The notes under the pieces: generated by a model
Seen by the model: the letters and a program-made list of their open reading frames with translations, nothing else
What the model was told of the DNA's origin: nothing
The model's database searches: none
Assembly: GCA_014804245.1 (NCBI GenBank)
Contig: JAAVAE010000005.1
Location: forward strand, 1-64,000
DNA from: Lachnospiraceae bacterium
Lineage (GTDB): Bacteria; Bacillota; Clostridia; Lachnospirales; Lachnospiraceae
Direction of reading: 5' to 3'
Length of the DNA stretch: 64,000 bases
In this document: one piece after another, positions 20,530 to 31,780 of the stretch
How positions within the stretch are numbered: position 1 is the stretch's first letter
How the letters are laid out: every line of letters begins with the position of its first letter
Program-made: the position numbers and the translations under genes

Positions 20530-21858
20530 ATGAAAGCAGAAACGAAGATAAGTATAGATAAAATACTGTCAGGTATCGTACTGATTCTGATGTTGATGTT
20601 ATTTTTTGCAGGATGCGGCAGAAAAACGCAGGAAGAAAGCAATGCTGCTGTTATAGACCTTATGGCAGATATTACATCAAATGGGACAGGTGCGGAGAAT
20701 ATAGATCTTAGTCTTATGGAAGAAAGCAGTATCGCGGTTACGGACTTTTCAGTGAAATTGTTTCAGGATAGTCTGAGTGAAAGAGAAAATACATTGATTT
20801 CCCCAATAACAGTTTTATACGCCCTAGCTATGACTGCCAATGGAGCGGAGGGAGAGTCGCTTGCCCAGATGGAGGAAGTGATTGGACTTTCAAGGGAAGA
20901 GATGAATGATTATTTGTATGCCTATAGGAACCAAATGCAGGAGCAAATGGAAGAAAATAACAAATGTACACTGGAGTTTGCCAATTCTATTTGGTTAAAA
21001 GAGGATGAAAATCTCTGGGTAGAGCAGGATTTTCTACAGACCAATGCAGATTATTATGATGCGGATATTTACCAGCTTCCTTTTGATGCTTCGGCGGTTA
21101 AGTCTGTGAATGATTGGGTAAGTGAAAGTACAGATGGGACAATCGATGAGATATTAACTCAAATGCCTGAGAACGCTGTTATGTATTTGATCAGTGCGAC
21201 AATTCTGGATGCCGAGTGGAGTGAGCCTTATGACAGTCATCAGGTTCGTGAAGGGGTGTTTACGAAGGAGGATGGAACCACTTGTCAGGCAGAGTTTATG
21301 TATGAGACAGAATATAATAAGTATTTAAAAGATGATAATGCACAGGGATTTTATAAATACTATGCAGGATATGGGTATGCTTTTGCAGTGCTGCTTCCGG
21401 ATGAAGGAATCAGTGTTTCCGATTATGCTGCCTCTCTTACAGGGGATAAGCTTCACAATATTTTGTCAGACGATGACAAAACTCTTGTGCAGGTGAACAC
21501 GGCAATCCCTAAGTTTGAGACGGCGTATGAAACGGAAATGAGTGATATCCTTAAAGAGATGGGGATGGAAGATGTATTTGACGGCAGCAAAGCAGATTTG
21601 TCGGGGATTGGCTCCTATGCAGAAGCGAGTCTTGCGATAAATCGGCTATTGCATAAAACTTATATTGCAGTTAACGAGCAGGGGACGAAGGCGGGCGCTG
21701 CGGCGGTAGAAGAAGCCTGTGCGGAAGCGGAGGAACCGGAAGAAATGGAAATAAAAACGGTATATCTTGACCGTCCCTTTATTTATATGATCATTGACCG
21801 GAAGTCAAAGGTGCCGGTGTTCATGGGAACCGTGATGGAGGTTCAAAGCCAGTCATAG
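20530..21858 (+). CDS. Serpin family serine protease inhibitor, predicted lipoprotein
   Basis: LMLMLFFAGCGRK lipobox; ENTLISPITVLYALAMTANGAEGES; NEQGTKAGAAA hinge; LDRPFIYMIIDRKSKVPVFMGTV. Confidence 0.93.
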   Translation: MKAETKISIDKILSGIVLILMLMLFFAGCGRKTQEESNAAVIDLMADITSNGTGAENIDLSLMEESSIAVTDFSVKLFQDSLSERENTLISPITVLYALAMTANGAEGESLAQMEEVIGLSREEMNDYLYAYRNQMQEQMEENNKCTLEFANSIWLKEDENLWVEQDFLQTNADYYDADIYQLPFDASAVKSVNDWVSESTDGTIDEILTQMPENAVMYLISATILDAEWSEPYDSHQVREGVFTKEDGTTCQAEFMYETEYNKYLKDDNAQGFYKYYAGYGYAFAVLLPDEGISVSDYAASLTGDKLHNILSDDDKTLVQVNTAIPKFETAYETEMSDILKEMGMEDVFDGSKADLSGIGSYAEASLAINRLLHKTYIAVNEQGTKAGAAAVEEACAEAEEPEEMEIKTVYLDRPFIYMIIDRKSKVPVFMGTVMEVQSQS

Positions 21859-22005
21859 CGGAAGTAAATTTTTCTTGCCATAATAAACGCTCTATGATAC
21901 AATATCCCTCGGCGACAAACAAGTGTCCGCGCAAGAGAAACAAACGGAGACATGTGTTCGCCACAGAGAAACAGGTTGTAAGCAGGTCAATAGAAAGCTG
22001 TATGG

Positions 22006-22452
22006 GTGCAGGTTATGGGAACCAGATATTTTGTGGTGAAGGAACAGGCAGTGCCGGAAGTTCTTTTAAAGGTAGTGGAAGCCAAGAAACTGCTGGACAC
22101 AGGCAGGGTGCACACGGTCAATGAGGCAGCAGACCGGGTGGGTATCAGCCGCAGTTCCTTTTATAAGTACAAGGATGACATATTCCAGTTCCATGAAAAT
22201 TCGCAGGGGACAACGATTACGCTGACCTTTCAGATGGAGGACGAACCGGGGCTTTTGTCGGATGTACTTAAGATCATTGCACAGTTTGGTGCAAATATTC
22301 TGACCATACACCAAAGTATTCCCATCAACGGAGTGGCATCTCTAAGTCTCAGCGTCCAGGTGTTGCCCACTACAGGGAATGTTTCGGAGATGCTTGAGAC
22401 CATGGAGCAGCAAAAAGGCGTCAGGAACGTTAAAATTTTAGCTAAGGAATAA
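22006..22452 (+). CDS. ACT domain-containing regulator upstream of hom (PheB/UPF0735-like)
   Basis: MGTRYFVVKEQAVPEVLLKVVEAK, HTH-like region and ACT domain FQMEDEPGLLSDVLKIIAQFGANILTIHQSIPINGVA. True start may be ATG 22015. Confidence 0.85.
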   Translation: MQVMGTRYFVVKEQAVPEVLLKVVEAKKLLDTGRVHTVNEAADRVGISRSSFYKYKDDIFQFHENSQGTTITLTFQMEDEPGLLSDVLKIIAQFGANILTIHQSIPINGVASLSLSVQVLPTTGNVSEMLETMEQQKGVRNVKILAKE

Positions 22453-22472
22453 AGGTAAAACGCAAGGAGGAA

Positions 22473-23678
22473 ATGAAAATGATTCAGGTAGCGGTAATGG
22501 GTTACGGTACTGTAGGAAGCGGTGTCGTAGAGGTCATCGAAAAAAATAAGGAAGAAATCAATAAGAAATCCGGTGAGGATATCAACATAAAATATATATT
22601 GGATCTGAGAGATTTTCCGGGGGATCCTTATGCAGATAAAGTGGTCCATGATGTAGAACAGATTTTAAATGATCCTGAGATCAAAATTATCTGTGAGACT
22701 ATGGGAGGATTGAAGCCTGCCTATGATTTTACCAAGAGAGCGCTTATGTCGGGAAAGAGCGTTTGTACTTCTAATAAGGAGCTGGTTGCGGCTCATGGGC
22801 CGGAGCTGATACAGATTGCCCATGAAAACAAATGTAATTATCTGTTTGAAGCAAGTGTTGGCGGCGGTATTCCCATCATCCGCCCCTTGAATTATTCACT
22901 GACAGCGGAAAGAATTGATGCAATCACAGGTATTCTGAACGGAACCACTAACTATATTCTCTCTAAAATGGAGAAAGAGGGCGCCGACTTTGAAGATGTC
23001 TTAAAGGAAGCCCAGGAAAAGGGATATGCGGAGAGAAATCCCGAGGCGGATGTGGAAGGCTATGATGCCTGCCGTAAGATTGCCATCCTTTCTTCCCTTA
23101 TGTGCGGTAAGAATGTAAAATATCAGGATATCTATACAGAGGGCATTACGAAGATCACGGCAACAGACTTTGTCTATGCCCATGCAATGGGAAAGACCAT
23201 CAAGCTGCTTGCCCAGAGCAAAGAGGTGGATGGCAGCTTCTATGCCATGGTAGCTCCCTTTATGATCAGCAAATCCCATCCTCTTTATATGGTAAATGAT
23301 GTGTTCAATGCGGTCTGTGTCCACGGCAATATGCTGGGCGATTCTATGTACTACGGAAGAGGCGCTGGTAAGCTGCCCACAGCAAGCGCAGTGGTCTCCG
23401 ACGTGGTGGACTGCGCAAGGCATATCGGCAAGGTCATCATGTGCTTCTGGGACGCGCAGGATGTGGAACTTACGGGAATCGATCAGGCAAGCCGCAGATT
23501 CTTTGTGCGTGTGGCACAGGATAAGGAGAGCCAGGCACTTCAAGTATTTGAGAGCGTCAGCGTAATCGAGGCAGAGGTAGAAGGAGAGTTTGCCTTTGTC
23601 ACAGACGAGATGACAGAAAAAGAATTTAACAAGAAGGCTGAGGAAGTGGGAATCATCAGCCGCATCAGAATAGAATAA
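22473..23678 (+). CDS. hom: Homoserine dehydrogenase
   Basis: VAVMGYGTVGSGVVEVI, SNKELVAAHG, LFEASVGGGIPIIRPL, GILNGTTNYILSKM. Confidence 0.95.
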   Translation: MKMIQVAVMGYGTVGSGVVEVIEKNKEEINKKSGEDINIKYILDLRDFPGDPYADKVVHDVEQILNDPEIKIICETMGGLKPAYDFTKRALMSGKSVCTSNKELVAAHGPELIQIAHENKCNYLFEASVGGGIPIIRPLNYSLTAERIDAITGILNGTTNYILSKMEKEGADFEDVLKEAQEKGYAERNPEADVEGYDACRKIAILSSLMCGKNVKYQDIYTEGITKITATDFVYAHAMGKTIKLLAQSKEVDGSFYAMVAPFMISKSHPLYMVNDVFNAVCVHGNMLGDSMYYGRGAGKLPTASAVVSDVVDCARHIGKVIMCFWDAQDVELTGIDQASRRFFVRVAQDKESQALQVFESVSVIEAEVEGEFAFVTDEMTEKEFNKKAEEVGIISRIRIE

Positions 23679-23733
23679 ATTGGAAAAGCATGTGCAGCAG
23701 ATCTTTGTAAAAGCGGCACAGAAAAGAGGAAAT

Positions 23734-24942
23734 ATGTCAGACAAAAAATATATTGTCGTTCTCGGGGACGGCATGGCAGATGAACCGATTGAGAAACTGG
23801 GAGGAAAAACCCCTCTTGCATATGCAGATACACCGGCTATGGACAGACTCAGCAAGCTGTCGGAGGTGGGGCTTGTGCACACGATTCCGGAAGGAATGAA
23901 ACCGGGGTCGGATACAGCAAATCTTTCCGTTTTGGGGTATGACCCGAAGATTTATTATTCAGGACGTTCCCCTTTGGAGGCACTCAGCATCGGCGTACCC
24001 ATGAAGGAGACGGATGTAGCCCTTCGCTGCAATATCGTTACCCTGTCGGAGGAGGATGTTCCTTTTGAGGAGAGGACGATTATTGACCACAGTTCAGGAG
24101 AAATCAGCACAGAGGATTGTGCCGTCTTGCTTGAGGCGGTAAAAAAAGAGCTGCAGAACGAAACCTATCAGTTTTATGTGGGTACCAGTTATCGTCATTG
24201 TCTGATCTGGAATCAGGGCAGCGTGATTGAATTATCACAGCCTCATGACGTGCTGGGACAGGTAATCGGTCAGTATCTTCCTGACGATGAAAACCTGCTC
24301 TACATGATGAAGAGAAGCTATGAGATTTTAGTGAATCATCCAATTAATATAGAAAGAAAGAAGCAGGGACTTAATCCTGCCAACTGCTGCTGGTTCTGGG
24401 GAGCCGGAACGAAACCCATGCTTTCTTCTTTTCAGGAGAAAACCGGTTTAAAGGGAATGATGGTTTCTGCGGTGGATCTGTTAAAAGGTATTGCAGTGGG
24501 CGCAGGCATGGGTGTGGCAAAGGTAGAGGGTGCAAACGGAGGACTGCACACCAACTATGAAGGAAAGGTGCAGGCAGCCCTTGACGCACTTAAAGGTGAT
24601 TATGATTTCGTCTACATTCACGTAGAGGCGCCAGACGAGATGGGACACCAGGGCAGTGTGGATAGGAAAGTGCAGGCCATTGAATTTCTGGACCAGAGAG
24701 TGATTGAACCTTTGACCCAGGCGTTGGATAGAGATGGGATAAATTACAGGCTTTTGGTGATGCCGGATCATCCCACACCGATCAGAGTAAGGACTCATAC
24801 GGCGGACAGTGTTCCCTATCTTTTGTATGACAGTACAAAGCCTAAAAAGGAAAGCTGGAATTACAATGAAGAGGAAGCTGGAGGCAGCGGAAACTTTGTT
24901 CCGCTGGGGCATACGATAATAGATAAACTTTTTGAAAAGTAA
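23734..24942 (+). CDS. apgM: Cofactor-independent phosphoglycerate mutase, archaeal type (possible homoserine/threonine-pathway role)
   Basis: KYIVVLGDGMADEPIEKLGGKTPLAYADTPAMDRLS; GSDTANLSVLGYDP; IHVEAPDEMGHQG. ATG 23734 preferred over upstream ORF start. Confidence 0.88.
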   Translation: MSDKKYIVVLGDGMADEPIEKLGGKTPLAYADTPAMDRLSKLSEVGLVHTIPEGMKPGSDTANLSVLGYDPKIYYSGRSPLEALSIGVPMKETDVALRCNIVTLSEEDVPFEERTIIDHSSGEISTEDCAVLLEAVKKELQNETYQFYVGTSYRHCLIWNQGSVIELSQPHDVLGQVIGQYLPDDENLLYMMKRSYEILVNHPINIERKKQGLNPANCCWFWGAGTKPMLSSFQEKTGLKGMMVSAVDLLKGIAVGAGMGVAKVEGANGGLHTNYEGKVQAALDALKGDYDFVYIHVEAPDEMGHQGSVDRKVQAIEFLDQRVIEPLTQALDRDGINYRLLVMPDHPTPIRVRTHTADSVPYLLYDSTKPKKESWNYNEEEAGGSGNFVPLGHTIIDKLFEK

Positions 24943-24983
24943 TGACTTGATTATGAATGAAGTTTTATGAGGAGATATTGATT

Positions 24984-26303
24984 ATGAAAAAGGTTGTAAA
25001 ATTTGGCGGCAGTTCCCTTGCCAGTGCAGAGCAGTTTGCAAAAGTAGGGGATATCATTCATGCAGACGCAGAGAGGCGCTATGTGGTTCCTTCTGCACCG
25101 GGCAAGCGGTTTTCTGATGACACCAAGGTTACGGATATGCTTTATGAATGCTATCATCTTGCGGAATCAGGCAAAGACTTCAAAAAAGAGCTTGCTGCAA
25201 TATCTGCCCGTTATCAGGAGATTATAGACGGACTTTCTCTTACCATTTCTTTAAAAGATGAATTTAAGGTCATCGAAAAGAATTTTAAGGAAAAAGCAGG
25301 AGAGAACTATGCAGCATCCAGAGGTGAATATTTAAACGGAATCATCATGGCGGCATATCTGGGATATGAATTTATTGATGCCGCAGAAGTCATCCGCTTT
25401 ACGGATGAGGGAGATTTTGATTCCGAATATACCAATCAGATTTTAGGACAGTGTCTTGATGGGATAGAGCGCGCTGTCATACCTGGATTTTATGGGGCAT
25501 ATGCAGACGGCAGGGTAAAGACCTTTTCAAGAGGCGGCTCTGATATCACCGGTTCTATTGTGGCAAGAGCGATAAAAGCGGATGTGTATGAAAACTGGAC
25601 GGATGTATCCGGTTTCCTTGTTGCCGATCCGAGGATCATTGAAAATCCGCAAGGGATTGAGACCATTACTTATAGAGAACTGAGGGAGCTGTCTTACATG
25701 GGAGCCAGCGTACTTCATGAGGACGCAATCTTCCCGGTGAGAAGAGAGGGAATTCCGATCAACATCCGCAATACCAACAAGCCGGAAGATGAGGGAACCT
25801 GGATCGTGGAGAGCACCTGCCAGAAATCGAAGTACGTCATTACAGGAATCGCGGGAAAGAGAGGTTTCTGCTCCGTCAATATTGAAAAAGCCATGATGAA
25901 TGCGGAAATCGGATTCGGAAGAAAGGTTCTGCAGGCTTTTGAGGATAATGGAATTTCTTTTGAACATGTACCTTCCGGTATTGATACAATGACGGTGTTC
26001 GTCCACCAAGATGAATTTATTGACAAGGAACAGAAAGTCGTATCAGCCATTCATAGACTGGCAGATCCGGACAGCGTGGATATTGAAGCAGATCTTGCTC
26101 TTATAGCGGTAGTGGGACGGGGCATGAAGTCCACCAGAGGAACTGCGGGACGCATCTTCTCCGCCCTTGCACATGTCAATGTCAACGTCAAGATGATCGA
26201 TCAGGGCTCCAGCGAGCTGAACATCATCATCGGAGTTGCCAATGATGATTTCGAGACAGCAATCAAGGCAATTTATGACATTTTCGTGATTGCACAGCTG
26301 TAA
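24984..26303 (+). CDS. lysC: Aspartate kinase
   Basis: MKKVVKFGGSSLASAEQF; TFSRGGSDITGSIVARAIKAD; C-terminal ACT domains. Confidence 0.93.
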   Translation: MKKVVKFGGSSLASAEQFAKVGDIIHADAERRYVVPSAPGKRFSDDTKVTDMLYECYHLAESGKDFKKELAAISARYQEIIDGLSLTISLKDEFKVIEKNFKEKAGENYAASRGEYLNGIIMAAYLGYEFIDAAEVIRFTDEGDFDSEYTNQILGQCLDGIERAVIPGFYGAYADGRVKTFSRGGSDITGSIVARAIKADVYENWTDVSGFLVADPRIIENPQGIETITYRELRELSYMGASVLHEDAIFPVRREGIPINIRNTNKPEDEGTWIVESTCQKSKYVITGIAGKRGFCSVNIEKAMMNAEIGFGRKVLQAFEDNGISFEHVPSGIDTMTVFVHQDEFIDKEQKVVSAIHRLADPDSVDIEADLALIAVVGRGMKSTRGTAGRIFSALAHVNVNVKMIDQGSSELNIIIGVANDDFETAIKAIYDIFVIAQL

Positions 26304-26341
26304 TAATAAGTATGAGTACTTTTTAGGAGTGGCGGGAGTCC

Positions 26342-26478
26342 GCACCGGATAGGTAAATATACCAACGTCGTCGCGCTCCCGCTCCATAAAAACGTAACAG
26401 ACGCTAGGCTCGAAAGAACCTCGCCAAGCGCTGACGTTTTTATAGGGACTCCTTTTGGTATATTAACCTATCCGGTGC
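26342..26478 (-). repeat. Family-1 palindromic element, copy B (137 bp)
   Basis: Reverse complement of copy A core. Arms GCACCGGATAGGTAAATATACCAA / TTGGTATATTAACCTATCCGGTGC (one mismatch); compensatory changes relative to copy A. Confidence 0.9.
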
Positions 26479-26613
26479 TACGCTGCCAGCATCCCGGAAA
26501 GTAATGGATTACATTACATTTACTTCGTTGAGCAGTTCGTAAAGTAAATTCGTAGCCTGCAAGGTATGTATTATGTAGTGCCTGCTAATTTTCATAAGTC
26601 AGCCAGTGCACAG

Positions 26614-26750
26614 CTCTGAGAGGATAAATAATCCATAAGGAGCCCCTAAAAAAGCGTCAGCACTTAGCGAGGTTCCTCACGAGCTTAGTGCCTGTTACGC
26701 TTTTTACGGAGCGAGAGCGCGGCGACGTTGGATTATTTATCCTCTCAGAG
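26614..26750 (+). repeat. Family-1 palindromic element, copy C (137 bp)
   Basis: Perfect 22-bp arms CTCTGAGAGGATAAATAATCCA / TGGATTATTTATCCTCTCAGAG, different in sequence from A and B; shared core AAGGAGCCCCTAAAAAAGCGTCAGCACTTAGCGAGGTTC...GGAGCGAGAGCGCGGCGACG. Confidence 0.9.
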
Positions 26751-26770
26751 CGTCCTGTTTGTAAAACATC

Positions 26771-26809
26771 AGCCTGCCCTTCTAAATAAGTAGAAAGGCA
26801 GGCTTTTTA
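26771..26809 (+). terminator. Intrinsic terminator
   Basis: AGCCTGCCCTTCTA...TAGAAAGGCAGGCTTTTT. Confidence 0.85.
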
Positions 26810-26813
26810 TCAC

Positions 26814-26842
26814 TTGAAAGTTTGTCCAAAATATACTATGAT
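26814..26842 (+). promoter_or_regulatory. Sigma-A-type promoter for 26887 CDS
   Basis: TTGAAA - 17 bp - TATGAT. Confidence 0.7.
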
Positions 26843-26886
26843 TATATAACACACATCTAAACTTTAGGAAGAAAAGGGAAATCAAC

Positions 26887-27381
26887 ATGAATGAAACATA
26901 TGTAGAATGTCTTATAAAAAGAAAAACCCCCACTCATCTGAAGATGCTTAAAATCCTATTAGTCACGCTTACGGTATTCTTTGTGCTGGTAGGATTTCTT
27001 TTGATTCCGGCACTGCTTTTCGGCATCGCTTTTGGAGTGGCTGCTTACTTTATGCATTTGAGTACAGAGCTGGAATATGAATACCTTTATGTGGACAAGG
27101 AACTCACCGTGGATAAGGTCATGGCAAAGACGAAACGTAAAAGGATTGCAGTATTTTCGTTAGATAAAATGGAGATTGTAGCCCCTGTCAATTCATGGCA
27201 CCTTGACAATTATAAGAACAGAAATGACAAGACGGTCGATTACAGTTCCAGAGAAGTAAAACAGCCGGATACCAGGTATGTGTTCTATTATGAAGGCAGG
27301 CAAAAGGTCATATTTGAACCGAATGAGGATTTGATCAAGGCTATGCAGTTTGTAGCACCGAGGAAAGTATTTAAGGACTAA
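26887..27381 (+). CDS. Conserved membrane protein, DUF6106-like
   Basis: 164 aa, two TM segments, upstream of guaB; family name from memory. Confidence 0.65.
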   Translation: MNETYVECLIKRKTPTHLKMLKILLVTLTVFFVLVGFLLIPALLFGIAFGVAAYFMHLSTELEYEYLYVDKELTVDKVMAKTKRKRIAVFSLDKMEIVAPVNSWHLDNYKNRNDKTVDYSSREVKQPDTRYVFYYEGRQKVIFEPNEDLIKAMQFVAPRKVFKD

Positions 27382-27400
27382 GATGGTAGCAATGAAATAA

Positions 27401-28888
<1,488 letters not shown>

Positions 28889-28925
28889 GGAACAGTATTG
28901 GTAGGCAGGAAGGGAGTATCTTGGC

Positions 28926-31640
28926 GTGGGCAATCTGGAAAGTGCTGATAACAGGCAGGATGCAGCGTCGCTGCTGAAAAGTCTTATAGAAGAAAAGACG
29001 TTGGAAAAATGGCAGCAGCATTTTTGCGACGTTACAAATGTATTTATGTGCTGCGTGGATAGCAGCGGGTTTCCGCTTACTGAATTTGGCGGTAAAGAGG
29101 AAGAAAAAGGTAAAATTAAACGAATTATTGACGGGGAGCAGCTGCAGGACATGCTGCTCCGCGTATCTGAAAGCACACTGGAAGATCAGGCAATAGAGAC
29201 GACGGCTTATCCCAATGTACGTCTGGCAGTAATATCTGCTAAGGTTGAGGGAAAGCCGTTCTTAAACTGGCTGGTTTGCGGTGTGCTTTCTGACGCAGAA
29301 GATCTGGAGGAGTATGAGAATCCTCCTCTCGAAGGATTTACGAATTTAATCACAAGGAAACAATTTTCTAAGGTGGTAGATACTTTGAGAAGTGTAACGG
29401 ACACGATGCTCAGATACAGGTATTCTGCTATCAATGCCCAGGAAGAGAGCCGGCGGATCCGATTTTCTGAAAAGGAATTGAGTGAGAATTTAAAGCGAAG
29501 CGAAGCGCTTGCCGAGATCGTACAGTTCCTGGAAAGCGATGAATCCGCAGAAAGCGTCACGCATAAACTGTTAAAGACAGTAGGCGAGTTTTTAAACTTA
29601 AGTGTTGCAGCTCTCTATGGCATGAAAAAAGACAGCGATCATGTGGATTTTATATCCAGGTGGTGTAAGAAGAATGTGATATGGGAGTTTGAAAAGGATG
29701 CAGAGCATAGCGCTCCGGAATTGCTGAAGGCAAAGAAACCTTTTGTTGTATCTCAAAATTCCATGTTGAGCGCGGGCGAAAGAGAGCAGATGCAGATTCT
29801 TGGATTTAAAGCAGTCATTGTCATGCCTGTGGAGATAAAAGGTGCATCTCCCATGTACGTCTGCTTTGGAGAACTGGTCAGAGAGCGAAATTGGAAACTG
29901 GAGGAAATCAGGTTTTTAAGCGACTGTGTGAAAGTCCTGCGCAGTATTTTGACGAGAAGCATTCAGAAAGATTTTCTGCTAAGCACCAATGCTTCCTTGG
30001 AGACAATACTTGACAACGTGGGGAGCAGTGTATATGTAAGAAGTCTGACCACAGGAGAGGTTCTGTTTACCAATAAAAGTATGCGCAATATTTTTGGGCA
30101 GGAATTGAAGGACGGAAGCATAAATGAAATTCTGGATGGCAGTGTTCACAGGGAAAGCGGAAGCAGGGAAATCTACTTCGAAAAAAGGGATTGCTGGTAT
30201 GATTTATATTACATAAGAATGAAGTGGATGGATGGGAGTCCGGCGCTTCTTTGTGCATTATATGATGTTACAGACAAAAAGGTTTTTCAGAAGAAAACAG
30301 AGCAGCAGGCATACACGGATTTCCTTACAGGAATCTATAACCGCATGTGCTGTGAGAGGGATCTTGCCAAGTACATAGATGAGGCTGAGAATAATCTGAC
30401 TCAGGGGGCATTGCTTTATCTTGACTTGGATGATTTTAAACATATCAATGATGGATTGGGACATAAATATGGAGATGTTCTTTTAAAATCGATTTCCCAT
30501 AGTTTTCAAAGCATTGAAGGCATTAAGAACACGTGTTATCGTATGGGCGGCGACGAGTTTGTCATCATCATTCCTCCTGCTCAATACGAAAAACGTGAGA
30601 AGATCATTACGGATATCAGAGAAATATTCATGCGTCCGTGGTTCCTTAAAAATTCCGATTACTATTGCACGATGAGCATGGGAGTTGTGGAGTTTCCTGC
30701 CAAGGGAGAGGCAGTAAATGATTTAATTAAAAAAGCAGATGTAGCCCTGTACGAGGCTAAAAAGAAGGGAAAGAACACAGTCGCCTACTATTCAGACAAT
30801 ATAAAGTCGAAATCCAGCAAACGTCTCGACATGGAAAAAAGTATGCGCGATGCCACTGCAAAGGGATATCAGGGATTTGAGGTATATTATCAGCCGATTA
30901 TCGATATCAGCAAAAAAGAACTTCCCTGCACAGGCGCAGAGGCTCTGATCAGATGGAATAACGCAGAGCTTGGATTTATACCTCCGTCGGAGTTCATTCC
31001 TCTGGCAGAATATCTGGGGCTAATCAATCCTATTGGAAATTTCGTGCTGAAGGAGGCATGCAGCTGTTGCAAGAAATGGAACGATCATGGATATCCTGAT
31101 TATAAGGTGAATGTAAACCTCTCCGTGGTTCAGTTGCTGCAGCCGGATATCGTGGAAAATATTGAGCGTGTGGTGAAAGAAACAGGTATAGCACCGAAAA
31201 ATCTGACGCTGGAAGTGACGGAAAGCCTTGCAATCAATGATATGGAACGCATGCAGGAAATTCTGGACAGCATCAAAAAACTGGGTGTCCGGATTGCACT
31301 GGATGATTTCGGAACCGGTTATTCGTCCTTGAATCATATCAGGGAAATCCCCTTTGATGTGATTAAAGTAGACCGAAGTTTTATTACAGATTTAGAGAGA
31401 GATGAGTATGCCAAATCTTTTATCCGAATGGTAGGAGAATTGGCGGAAGCGATTGGCGTAAACGTCTGCATTGAAGGCGTGGAAACCAAAAAGCAATATG
31501 AAATTCTTTCAGAGATGTGTGTGCTGCTTGCACAGGGATACTATTTTGACCGTCCCATGGATCAAAAGGCATTTGAAAAGAAATACACACCGGATCTTAA
31601 GCGGTCTCCGCAACGGAAACCCCGTTCAAAGCGTCTTTAA
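28926..31640 (+). CDS. PocR-domain sensor with GGDEF and EAL domains
   Basis: N-terminal PocR-like region (CDVTNVFMCCVDSSGFPLTEFGG), MGGDEFVIII, GAEALIRWNN and DDFGTGYSSLNHIREIPFDVIKVDRSF. Confidence 0.9.
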   Translation: MGNLESADNRQDAASLLKSLIEEKTLEKWQQHFCDVTNVFMCCVDSSGFPLTEFGGKEEEKGKIKRIIDGEQLQDMLLRVSESTLEDQAIETTAYPNVRLAVISAKVEGKPFLNWLVCGVLSDAEDLEEYENPPLEGFTNLITRKQFSKVVDTLRSVTDTMLRYRYSAINAQEESRRIRFSEKELSENLKRSEALAEIVQFLESDESAESVTHKLLKTVGEFLNLSVAALYGMKKDSDHVDFISRWCKKNVIWEFEKDAEHSAPELLKAKKPFVVSQNSMLSAGEREQMQILGFKAVIVMPVEIKGASPMYVCFGELVRERNWKLEEIRFLSDCVKVLRSILTRSIQKDFLLSTNASLETILDNVGSSVYVRSLTTGEVLFTNKSMRNIFGQELKDGSINEILDGSVHRESGSREIYFEKRDCWYDLYYIRMKWMDGSPALLCALYDVTDKKVFQKKTEQQAYTDFLTGIYNRMCCERDLAKYIDEAENNLTQGALLYLDLDDFKHINDGLGHKYGDVLLKSISHSFQSIEGIKNTCYRMGGDEFVIIIPPAQYEKREKIITDIREIFMRPWFLKNSDYYCTMSMGVVEFPAKGEAVNDLIKKADVALYEAKKKGKNTVAYYSDNIKSKSSKRLDMEKSMRDATAKGYQGFEVYYQPIIDISKKELPCTGAEALIRWNNAELGFIPPSEFIPLAEYLGLINPIGNFVLKEACSCCKKWNDHGYPDYKVNVNLSVVQLLQPDIVENIERVVKETGIAPKNLTLEVTESLAINDMERMQEILDSIKKLGVRIALDDFGTGYSSLNHIREIPFDVIKVDRSFITDLERDEYAKSFIRMVGELAEAIGVNVCIEGVETKKQYEILSEMCVLLAQGYYFDRPMDQKAFEKKYTPDLKRSPQRKPRSKRL

Positions 31641-31780
31641 ATTCTGCTTTAAAAATTGCGTCCAGTGTGATATCATAACTAGTAGCGTGTTTCCCTGCCG
31701 CATGTGTGCGGTAAGGTAAGAAACTGACTGTAGGAGGTAAGGCTCACTGTCATTGAAAGCAGGCTGGGCTATAGAAGAGC

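Noticed and set aside
21890-22005. T-box or threonine attenuator upstream of the ACT-hom operon
   Set aside because: A hairpin GGCGACAAACA...TGTGTTCGCC can be drawn, but no T-box consensus or leader peptide rich in Thr was found.
26342-26750. CRISPR array or Cas-associated repeats
   Set aside because: Only two elements here, in inverted orientation, each a large hairpin with unequal neighbours; no regular short direct repeats and no cas genes.
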